Assembly (NCBI GenBank): GCA_035509315.1
Contig: DATJLS010000033.1
Location: forward strand, 62,001-126,000
Direction: 5' to 3'
DNA length: 64,000 nucleotides
Origin: JAKAWQ01 sp035509315
Lineage (GTDB): Bacteria; Pseudomonadota; Alphaproteobacteria; Acetobacterales; Acetobacteraceae
This document shows positions 1 to 6,513 of the stretch, in pieces; position 1 is the stretch's first letter; each line of letters starts with the position of its first letter. The notes beneath the pieces were generated by a model that saw only the letters and a list, made by a program, of their open reading frames with translations, was not told where the DNA came from and made no database searches. The position numbers and the translations under genes were made by a program.

Positions 1-2
1 TC

Positions 3-83
3 TCGGTGCTCATGCTCGGGCAGGCCTGGCTCGAACACCGCTTCGGCGCGGCCCAGGCCGCCACACGGCATACGCACGGATAG
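3..83 (+). CDS. C-terminal fragment of an unidentified protein (left edge)
   Basis: Reading in the third frame from the window start, 26 codons run to a TAG at 81-83; the peptide contains LMLGQAWLEHRF and ends ATRHTHG. It lies just ahead of, and in the same direction as, the monooxygenase gene that follows after 58 bp. The fragment is too short to assign a family. Its direction and position are compatible with membership of the F420 gene group, but that is only inference. It could also be a chance open frame. Confidence 0.35.
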   Translation, partial: SVLMLGQAWLEHRFGAAQAATRHTHG

Positions 84-141
84 GCAAGCGCGAACTCATC
101 CCCATATTGCACGGTCGTGTGAGAAGCGGGGAAGTTCCGGC

Positions 142-1476
142 GTGGCGAAGCATCTCCATCTTGGCGCCTTCATGCGCCCGGTCAGCATCCATACGGCCTG
201 GTGGCGCTATCCCGGCGCCTATCCGGATGCGAACTTCAATCTCCGGCATCTGGTGCGATTCATCCGGACGCTCGAGCGCGGCCGCTTCGATGCCTTCTTC
301 ATGGCCGATCACCTGGCGGTCCTGAACATGCCGATCGAGGCCCTGCGGCGGAGCGCCACCGTCAGCTCGTTCGAGCCCCTCACCCTGCTCTCCGCGCTCG
401 CCATGGTGACCGGGCATATCGGCCTGATCGCCACGGCCTCCACCACCTTCGATGAGCCCTATCACATCGCGCGGCGCTTCGCATCGCTCGATCATATCAG
501 CTCCGGGCGCGCGGGTTGGAACATCGTCACCACCGCGAACCCCGATGCCGCCCTCAATTTCGGCCTGACGGAGCATGTGGAGCACGATGAGCGCTATCGG
601 CGGGCGCGCGAGTTCTACTCCGTCGTCACCGGTCTTTGGGATAGCTGGGCGGACGATGCCTGGCTGCGGGACCAGCAAAGCGGCATTTTCTTCGACCCGA
701 GCCGGATGCATGTTCTGAACCACAAGGGCGAGCATCTCACCGTACGCGGGCCGCTCAATATCGCGCGGCCTGTCCAGGGCTGGCCGGTGATCGTGCAGGC
801 CGGCGCGTCCGAGGCCGGGCGGCAGCTCGCCGCGGAGACGGCGGAAATGGTGTTCGGCAGCAGCCGCACCATCGGGGAGGCAAGAGCGTTCTATAAGGAC
901 GTGAAGCAGCGGATGCGGGCGCTGGGCCGCACGCCCGAAGCGCTCAAGATCCTGCCGGGCGCGCTCGTCATCGTCGGGCGGACCCGGACGGAGGCCGAGG
1001 ACAGGAAGGCGCTGCTCGACAGCCTGGTGCATCCGGAAAGCGGGGTGCCGAATCTCTCGATCCGGCTTGGGGTCGATGCCTCGCGCTTTGATCTCGATGC
1101 GCCCTTGCCGGAGATTCCGCAGTCCAACGCGAGCCAGAGCGGGCGGGACACGCTGGTCGCGCTCGCGCGGCGGGAGAATCTGACAATCCGCCAATTGGCC
1201 CAGCTCGTCGGCGGCTATGGCGGGCTGCAGATGGTGGGCACGGCGGCCGAGATCGCCGATACCATGCAGGAATGGCTGGAGACGGAGGCCTCCGACGGAT
1301 TCAACGTGATGTTCCCGACCGTGCCGGCGGGTCTCGACGAATTCGTTGATCTCGTCGTGCCGGAGCTGCAGCTTCGCGGCATCTTCCGCCGCGAGTACGA
1401 GGGCGGCACTTTGCGCGAAAATCTCGGCCTGGTGCGGCCGGAGAATCAGTTCTTCCGTGCCCGGGCAGCGGAGTGA
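142..1476 (+). CDS. NtaA/SnaA/DszA-family FMN-dependent monooxygenase (LLM class)
   Basis: This 444-aa protein belongs to the bacterial luciferase-like TIM-barrel superfamily, in the branch that includes nitrilotriacetate, pristinamycin and dibenzothiophene-sulfone monooxygenases. Family members oxidise a substrate with O2 and FMNH2 supplied by a separate flavin reductase. Visible hallmarks are the N-terminal FMRPVSIHTAWWRYPGA stretch, FDAFFMADHLA (residues ~51-61), FEPLTLLSALA, TASTTFDEPYHIARRFASLD, the SSGRAGWNIVTT flavin-binding motif (~123-134) and VIVQAGASEAGRQLAA (~215-230). The length matches the family (~430-460 aa). A GTG start at 142 is preceded by GGGGAAG. It is the first complete gene of the F420 region; family knowledge points to FMN rather than F420 as its cofactor. 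The substrate is unknown. Confidence 0.9.
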   Translation: MAKHLHLGAFMRPVSIHTAWWRYPGAYPDANFNLRHLVRFIRTLERGRFDAFFMADHLAVLNMPIEALRRSATVSSFEPLTLLSALAMVTGHIGLIATASTTFDEPYHIARRFASLDHISSGRAGWNIVTTANPDAALNFGLTEHVEHDERYRRAREFYSVVTGLWDSWADDAWLRDQQSGIFFDPSRMHVLNHKGEHLTVRGPLNIARPVQGWPVIVQAGASEAGRQLAAETAEMVFGSSRTIGEARAFYKDVKQRMRALGRTPEALKILPGALVIVGRTRTEAEDRKALLDSLVHPESGVPNLSIRLGVDASRFDLDAPLPEIPQSNASQSGRDTLVALARRENLTIRQLAQLVGGYGGLQMVGTAAEIADTMQEWLETEASDGFNVMFPTVPAGLDEFVDLVVPELQLRGIFRREYEGGTLRENLGLVRPENQFFRARAAE

Positions 1477-1553
1477 GCGGGGCGCGTTGCCACCCCCTGG
1501 TTTCGGAAGCTAGATTGACCGCGACGAATGGGGTGATCCCGGCCCGACCGGGA

Positions 1554-1592
1554 ATTGGTTCCAGGCATTGGTTCCGGGCACTGGTTCCGGGC
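1554..1592. repeat. 13-bp tandem repeat, three copies
   Basis: Three adjacent 13-mers follow one another: ATTGGTTCCAGGC (1554-1566), ATTGGTTCCGGGC (1567-1579) and ACTGGTTCCGGGC (1580-1592). A degenerate fourth start (GCCGGTTT) comes next. They sit in the 150-bp leader ahead of the PPOX gene, whose ribosome-binding site starts about 23 bp downstream. They may be a regulatory array or a slippage product. Confidence 0.85.
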
Positions 1593-1629
1593 GCCGGTTT
1601 GCATAGACGCGATTGGGGAGTGCACAGCG

Positions 1630-2028
1630 ATGGCGACGATACCCGCGCAATTCATGGATCTGCTTCAGCAGAAGACGGCTTTCGCCAATCTCGCAACCTT
1701 GATGCAAGATGGAACGCCGCAGGTGACGCCGGTCTGGTTCGACTACAAGGACGGCGTGGTGCGTGTGAACTCGGCCAAGGGCCGGACCAAGACCCGCAAC
1801 ATGAAGGAAGGGGCGCCGGTGGCGCTCTCGATCCTCGATCCGGACAATGCCTATCGCTACATCCAGATCCGCGGCCGTGTCCGGCACGTCACCGAGAAGG
1901 GGGCCGACGCGCATATCGACTCGCTCGCGAAGAAATATCTCGGGAAGGACAAATACCCCTTCTCTCAGCCGGGCGAGGTGCGCGTGATGTTCGAGATCGA
2001 GCCCACATCCACGAACACGATGGGCTGA
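1630..2028 (+). CDS. PPOX-class F420-binding oxidoreductase
   Basis: This 132-aa protein has the small split beta-barrel (pyridoxamine-phosphate-oxidase-like) fold of the family typified by M. tuberculosis Rv1155. Visible features are FANLATLMQDGTPQVTPVWFDY (broken here as FANLATLMQDG and TPQVTPVWFDY, ~18-39), RTKTRNMKEGAPVALSILD (~54-72), YRYIQIRGRV (~78-87) and a C-terminal VRVMFEIEP strand. The KTRN segment is the usual flavin/F420 phosphate-binding region. ATG 1630 is chosen because GGGGAG lies 9 nt upstream, although the frame is open further upstream. The family includes F420H2-dependent reductases and F420-binding proteins. Its place inside the F420 cluster supports F420 over FMN as cofactor. 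Confidence 0.87.
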   Translation: MATIPAQFMDLLQQKTAFANLATLMQDGTPQVTPVWFDYKDGVVRVNSAKGRTKTRNMKEGAPVALSILDPDNAYRYIQIRGRVRHVTEKGADAHIDSLAKKYLGKDKYPFSQPGEVRVMFEIEPTSTNTMG

Positions 2029-2041
2029 GCCGCGCTGCGGA

Positions 2042-2944
2042 TTATAGAAGATCGCCGACGGCATTGTTGTGGTAAGTCCGCAATGCCGTCAGGTGATCGG
2101 CGAGCGATTTTCCCGCGATCCGGTGATGATGGAGGCGGCCGAACGTGCTGTTCACCGTGATGTGCGTGACGCCGGCTGATTTCCAGAAATTGAATTCCCT
2201 GCGCCAGTCTTTTTCGTCTCCATCACCGGTGGAAACCCAGACCTCGATGCCGATGCTGGCCGGGTCACGACCTTCTTCACCGGCATAGCGGCGGAGCTTG
2301 GCGAACTCGGCCTTTGCGCTCTCATCCGCGGGATAGGCCAGCATCATCCAGCCATCGCCCCATTTGGCGGTGCGCCGGAGCGTCGCGTCATGATGGCCGC
2401 CGAACCAGATGGGGATGCGGCGCCGCGGCGGCAGCGGGTTGATGCCCGCATCCTGGATATGGTGCCATCGCCCCTCGAAGGTGACGTGCGGTTCGCCCCA
2501 GAGCGCCTGCATGACCCGCACCTGCTCCTCGGAGCGCTTGCCGCGATTGTGAAAATCCTCGTTGAGGCCGATGAACTCGACCTCGTTCCAGCCGATCCCG
2601 ATGCCGAAGCGGAACCGCCCGCCCGACAGAACATCGAGAGAGGCCGCCTGCTTGGCGACCAGAACCGTCTGACGCTGGGGCAGGATCATCACCTGGGTGG
2701 AAAACCCGATCCGCGTCGTGCAGCCGCTGAGGAAGCCGAACAGCACGAAGGGATCATGGAAGAGATCGGCCGAGGTGTTGCGGTCTCCCCATCCCGGGCG
2801 GCTCGCGACGTTGACACCAAGGACATGATCCGGTGCGGCCAGATGATCATAGCCCTCCCCCTCCGCCGCTTCCGCAAAGGCGCGAACAGTGGCGGGCTCG
2901 CCGCCGATATCGATCAGCGGCAATGAAATTCCGAGCTTGATCAC
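2042..2944 (-). CDS. LLM-class F420-dependent oxidoreductase
   Basis: This 300-aa luciferase-like TIM-barrel protein is similar to the TIGR03619-type group of predicted F420-dependent oxidoreductases. Motifs include GYDHLAAPDHVLGV (~31-44), RIGFSTQVMILPQRQTVLVA (~78-97, with KQAASLDVLSGGRFRFGIGIGW following), IPIWFGGHHDATLRRTAKWGDGWM (in two parts, IPIWFGGHHDATL and RRTAKWGDGWM) and a C-terminal helix ending VGDLL. The start is GTG 2944 with GGGAGG 5 nt upstream. It is transcribed against its two neighbours, with its 3' end 13 bp from the PPOX gene stop and its start 101 bp from fgd, so a divergent promoter probably lies in 2945-3045. The substrate is unknown. Confidence 0.88.
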   Translation of the reverse strand: MIKLGISLPLIDIGGEPATVRAFAEAAEGEGYDHLAAPDHVLGVNVASRPGWGDRNTSADLFHDPFVLFGFLSGCTTRIGFSTQVMILPQRQTVLVAKQAASLDVLSGGRFRFGIGIGWNEVEFIGLNEDFHNRGKRSEEQVRVMQALWGEPHVTFEGRWHHIQDAGINPLPPRRRIPIWFGGHHDATLRRTAKWGDGWMMLAYPADESAKAEFAKLRRYAGEEGRDPASIGIEVWVSTGDGDEKDWRREFNFWKSAGVTHITVNSTFGRLHHHRIAGKSLADHLTALRTYHNNAVGDLL

Positions 2945-3045
2945 CCGCTCCTCCCTGGGTTCGGTCCGCCCAACCTATCGCGCCGGGACAGGGCTGTCGC
3001 GGCCGGGCTGTCGCGGCCACGCGCCTGGGCTATTGTGCGGCCCAG

Positions 3046-4113
3046 ATGGCATCACCGAAAGCAAGGGGTGCGGCTTTGCTCAAGCTCGGATACAAGGCAT
3101 CCGCCGAGCAGTTCGGCCCGACCGAATTGCTCGATTTCGCCTGCCTGGCCGAACGGTCCGGCTTCGATTCCGTGTTCATCAGCGACCATTTCCAGCCATG
3201 GAAGCATCATGGCGGCCATGCGCCCTTCTCGCTCGCCTGGCTTGGGGCGCTCGGGGCGAAGACGTCACGGATCATCATGGGCACCAGCGTGCTGACGCCC
3301 ACCTTCCGCTACCATCCGGCGATCGTCGCGCAGGCCTTCGGAACTTTGGGAGCGATGTTCCCCGGCCGTCTGGTGCTTGGCCTCGGCACCGGGGAATCAC
3401 TCAACGAAGTGCCCTCCACCGGCATGGCATGGCCCGAGTTCAAGGAGCGCTTTGCGCGTTTGCGCGAGGCGGTGATGCTGATCCGCAAACTATGGACCGA
3501 GGAACGGGTGACGTTCGCGGGGCAATATTATCGCACCGAGAAGGCGACCATCTATGACCGGCCGGAAAGCCCCGTGCCCATTTATGTCGCGGCCGCGGGG
3601 GCATTGGTCGCGCGCTATGCAGGGAGGCAGGGAGACGGGCTGATCTGCACCAGCGGCAAGGCATGGGACCTCTACACCGAGACCTTGCTGCCGAAAGTCG
3701 CGGAAGGGCTCGCCGAGGCCGGCTCGAGAGCGGAGAATTTCGAGCGGATGATCGAGGTCAAGGTCTCATTCGATGCCGAGATGGCGCGGGCGATGGAAGA
3801 TACGAGGCACTGGGCCGTGCTGGCCCTGACGCCGGAAGAGAAACTCTCCGTCGAGGATCCGGTCGAGATGGACCGACTGGCCGCGAGCCTGACCGCGGAG
3901 CGGAGCGCGAGCCGCTGGATCGTCTCGACCGATCCTGACGAGCATGTCGCGCGCATCCGGGCCTATGTGGATCTTGGGTTCCGGCATCTCGTCTTTCATG
4001 CGCCGGGCCCGGACCAGGCCCGCTTCCTCCGCCTTTATGGCGAGCAGGTTCTGCCGCGCCTTCGCAAGCTTCCTCTGACGGCGGATGCGGCCGGGCATCA
4101 AGGAGCGGCATGA
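3046..4113 (+). CDS. fgd: F420-dependent glucose-6-phosphate dehydrogenase
   Basis: The enzyme oxidises glucose-6-phosphate to 6-phosphogluconolactone and reduces F420 to F420H2, recharging the cofactor. The 355-aa sequence follows mycobacterial Fgd1 almost block for block: LKLGYKASAEQFGPTELL, SDHFQPWKHHGGHAPFSLAW, GTSVLTPTFRY, LGTGESLNE, PEFKERFARLREAV and SASRWIVSTDPDE. From family knowledge, the catalytic His and Trp (here H48, W52), the active-site Glu (E117) and the three phosphate-binding residues (K205, K266, R290) are all present. ATG 3046 is given, but TTG 3076 has AAGGGG 7 nt upstream and would give an N-terminus much like Fgd1 (MLKLGYKASAEQ), so it may be the true start. It overlaps cofE by ATGA and heads a four-gene coupled operon. 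Confidence 0.95.
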   Translation: MASPKARGAALLKLGYKASAEQFGPTELLDFACLAERSGFDSVFISDHFQPWKHHGGHAPFSLAWLGALGAKTSRIIMGTSVLTPTFRYHPAIVAQAFGTLGAMFPGRLVLGLGTGESLNEVPSTGMAWPEFKERFARLREAVMLIRKLWTEERVTFAGQYYRTEKATIYDRPESPVPIYVAAAGALVARYAGRQGDGLICTSGKAWDLYTETLLPKVAEGLAEAGSRAENFERMIEVKVSFDAEMARAMEDTRHWAVLALTPEEKLSVEDPVEMDRLAASLTAERSASRWIVSTDPDEHVARIRAYVDLGFRHLVFHAPGPDQARFLRLYGEQVLPRLRKLPLTADAAGHQGAA

Positions 4114-4883
4114 CGGGTCTTGCCTCTCTCGAGATTTCCGCCGTCAGGAGCTTCAAGCATATCGAGCGCGGTGATGATCTGGCCGCGCTGATCGCGGGCG
4201 CCTTCCAGGAAAGCGGCCATGCGCTCCGCACCGGGGATGTGGTGGTGGTGGCGCAGAAGATCGTCTCGAAGTCGGAAGGACGCCTCGCTGACCTTGCTGC
4301 AATCTCCCCCTCCCCGCGCGCCGTCGCACTCGGTGCGGAGATCGGGAAGGATCCGCGGCTGGTGGAAGTCATCCTCTCGGAATCGGTCCGGGTGGTGCGC
4401 AAGCGCCCAGGCCTCTTGATCGTCGAGCACCGGCTTGGATTCGTCATGGCGAATGCCGGCGTCGATCAGTCGAACATCGCCGCGCCGGACGGCAGGGAAC
4501 GCGCGCTGCTGCTGCCGGAGGACCCTGACGGAAGTGCTGCATCCTTGCGCGCACGGCTGCTCGCCCTGACCGGCGCAACGGTCGGGGTCGTCATCAATGA
4601 CAGTTTCGGCCGGGCCTGGCGGCGCGGCACGACGGGCATCGCGCTCGGCGTGGCCGGGCTGCCCGCGCTGATCGATCTTCGCGGCCGCACCGACCTCTTC
4701 GGCCGCAGGCTGGAGGTGAGCATCGTCGGCTTCGCCGACGAGATCGCCGCCGCCGCCTCGCTGCTGATGGGGCAGGCGGACGAGGGACGGCCGGTCGTGC
4801 GGGTGCGCGGCCTCGAATGGTCGGCGCCCTTCTCTGCCGCCGCCACGCTCGTGCGACCGCCGGAGGAAGATCTCTTTCGATGA
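4110..4883 (+). CDS. cofE: coenzyme F420:L-glutamate ligase, stand-alone
   Basis: CofE adds L-glutamate residues to F420-0 using GTP, giving the gamma-linked poly-glutamate tail. The 257-aa protein shows GDVVVVAQKIVSKSEGRL (~43-60), VRVVRKRPGLLIVEHRLGFVMANAGVDQSN (in parts, ~90-120), VGVVINDSFGRAWRRGTTGIALGVAGL (in parts, ~152-178) and a C-terminal ADEIAAAASLLMGQ (~206-219). This is the archaeal-length single-domain form; the FMN-dependent reductase domain fused at the C-terminus of mycobacterial FbiB is absent. It overlaps fgd upstream and cofD downstream by 4 bp each, implying translational coupling. Confidence 0.95.
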   Translation: MTGLASLEISAVRSFKHIERGDDLAALIAGAFQESGHALRTGDVVVVAQKIVSKSEGRLADLAAISPSPRAVALGAEIGKDPRLVEVILSESVRVVRKRPGLLIVEHRLGFVMANAGVDQSNIAAPDGRERALLLPEDPDGSAASLRARLLALTGATVGVVINDSFGRAWRRGTTGIALGVAGLPALIDLRGRTDLFGRRLEVSIVGFADEIAAAASLLMGQADEGRPVVRVRGLEWSAPFSAAATLVRPPEEDLFR

Positions 4884-5839
4884 CGGAAAATCTTGTTGTC
4901 GCGCTTTCCGGCGGCATCGGCGGGGCCAAGCTCGCGCTCGGGCTCTCCCGCATCCTGAAGCCCGAAAATCTGCTCGTCATCGCCAATACCGGTGATGATT
5001 TCGAGCATCTCGGTCTCTCTATCTCGCCCGATATCGACACGCTGACATACACGCTGGCCGGCCTCGACAATCCCGCGCTCGGGTGGGGGCGGCACGACGA
5101 GACATGGTCCTTCATGGAGACGCTCACGACACTCGGCGGGGCGGATTGGTTTCGTCTCGGGGATCGCGATCTCGCCATCCATATCGAGCGCACGCGGCGG
5201 CTCCGCGCCGGCGAGAGTCTCTCGGTTATCACTGCGGATTTCTGCCGCCGCCTCGGCGTCGGGCCACGCGTGCTGCCGATGAGCGACGATCCCGTACGCA
5301 CGCGGCTTTACACGGACGAAGGCTGGCTCGATTTCCAGGATTATTTCGTCCGCCTGCGATGCCGCCCGGTCGTGCGCGAGATCATCTTCGCGGGTGCCAC
5401 CAACGCACGGCCCCATCCGGATTTCCTGGCGGCTCTTGCAGACCATACGCTGCGCGCCGTCATCATCTGCCCGTCCAACCCGTTCATCAGCGTCGAGCCG
5501 ATCCTCGCCGTGCCGGGCGTGCGCGCGGCCATCGCCGCCTGCCGGGCGCCCGTGGTGGCGGTCTCGCCGATCATCGGCGGGCGCGCGGTCAAGGGCCCGA
5601 CAGCGAAGATGATGAGCGAGCTCGGCATCACGCCGGGCGTTGCCGCAATCGCCGAACGCTATGACGATTTGCTCGATGGCTATGTCATCGATCGGAGCGA
5701 TGTGGCGGAAGCGGCCACCCTTGCGCCGCGCGTGACGCTGGCGCCGACATTGATGACGACGCTTGCCGAGCGAGAGCTTCTGGCCCGGATCGTACTCGAC
5801 ACCACGGACGCGATCCGCGCAGAAGGCACGGCCCGATGA
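4880..5839 (+). CDS. cofD: F420-0 / dehydro-F420-0 synthase (2-phospho-L-lactate-type transferase)
   Basis: CofD (FbiA) moves the activated phospholactate, phosphoenolpyruvate or related moiety from the guanylylated CofC product onto FO, forming F420-0 or its dehydro form. The 319-aa protein starts MTENLVVALSGGIGGAKLA, the family's N-terminal GGxGGAK nucleotide-binding loop. It continues with NTGDDFEHLGLSISPDIDTL (~36-55), LGDRDLAIHIERTRRL, MSDDPVRTRLYTDEGWLDFQ, VREIIFAGATNARPHPD, CPSNPFISVEPIL (~201-213) and VSPIIGGRAVKGPTAKMM (~231-248). ATG 4880 is chosen because it overlaps the cofE stop as ATGA and has GAGGAAG upstream; the frame is open earlier but that part is not conserved-looking. 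The acceptor specificity cannot be read from the sequence. Confidence 0.95.
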   Translation: MTENLVVALSGGIGGAKLALGLSRILKPENLLVIANTGDDFEHLGLSISPDIDTLTYTLAGLDNPALGWGRHDETWSFMETLTTLGGADWFRLGDRDLAIHIERTRRLRAGESLSVITADFCRRLGVGPRVLPMSDDPVRTRLYTDEGWLDFQDYFVRLRCRPVVREIIFAGATNARPHPDFLAALADHTLRAVIICPSNPFISVEPILAVPGVRAAIAACRAPVVAVSPIIGGRAVKGPTAKMMSELGITPGVAAIAERYDDLLDGYVIDRSDVAEAATLAPRVTLAPTLMTTLAERELLARIVLDTTDAIRAEGTAR

Positions 5840-6513
5840 CCCGCCTTGACGGGATCTGGGCCGTCGTGCCCGTCAAGGAATTCGGAAGCGCGAAACAGCG
5901 TCTTTCCCGCTTCCTGACACAAGAGCAACGTCGCGCTCTGGCTGCCTGCATGGTCGAGGACGTGCTCGAGGCACTGGCCGCCGTTCCCGAGCTTGCCGGC
6001 ATCCTCGTCGTCACGGAAGAGCCCGTCGCCATCCATCTCGCGCAACGCTATGGCGCCGAGACCAGCACCGATGGCGCGCGCAGCGGACATACCGGCGCCG
6101 TTGCCGCCGCCGCCCGACGCCTCGCCCGCGAAGGCCGTGCCGGGATGATGACGATGCCCGGAGACATTCCCGCCATCACCGCCGCCGAGGTTTCGGCCAT
6201 ACTCGCCGCGCACAAGCCCGCGCCTTCCTTCACCATCGTGCCGGCGCATGACGAGCTCGGCTCCAATGCCGTTGTCGTTTCTCCACCGGACGCATTGCCC
6301 CTTCAATTCGGCGACAACAGCTACTTCCCGCACCTCGACTCTGCCCGCCGCGCCGACCTCACGCCGACTATCGTCCGCCAGCCCGGCATCGCCATGGATA
6401 TCGACCACCCGGCCGATCTCGCTTCCTTCCTGCGCATGAAATCCGCCCATCCGACCCGCACCCGCACGTTTTTGCAGGAGATAAAAGCAGGGGAAGCGAT
6501 CCCCTGGCCTTAG
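5836..6513 (+). CDS. cofC: 2-phospho-L-lactate (or PEP/3-phosphoglycerate) guanylyltransferase
   Basis: CofC (FbiD) activates the three-carbon phosphate with GTP for transfer to FO by CofD. The 225-aa protein has the nucleotidyltransferase start AVVPVKEFGSAKQRLSRFL (~9-27), ILVVTEEP, MTMPGDIPAITAAEVSAIL (GDxP at ~113-116), GSNAVVVSPPDALPLQFGDNS (in parts, ~141-160) and GIAMDIDHPADLASFL. Homologues accept 2-phospholactate, PEP or 3-phosphoglycerate depending on a few pocket residues, and the substrate here is undecided. The start overlaps the cofD stop (ATGA). The gene ends tail-to-tail with fbiC, and the two stop codons share bases at 6510-6513. Confidence 0.93.
   Translation: MTRLDGIWAVVPVKEFGSAKQRLSRFLTQEQRRALAACMVEDVLEALAAVPELAGILVVTEEPVAIHLAQRYGAETSTDGARSGHTGAVAAAARRLAREGRAGMMTMPGDIPAITAAEVSAILAAHKPAPSFTIVPAHDELGSNAVVVSPPDALPLQFGDNSYFPHLDSARRADLTPTIVRQPGIAMDIDHPADLASFLRMKSAHPTRTRTFLQEIKAGEAIPWP

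Noticed and set aside
1555..2028. Longer start for the PPOX gene at 1555
   Set aside because: The extra 25 codons would be translated from the 13-bp tandem repeats and lack homology-like sequence; ATG 1630 has a good Shine-Dalgarno.
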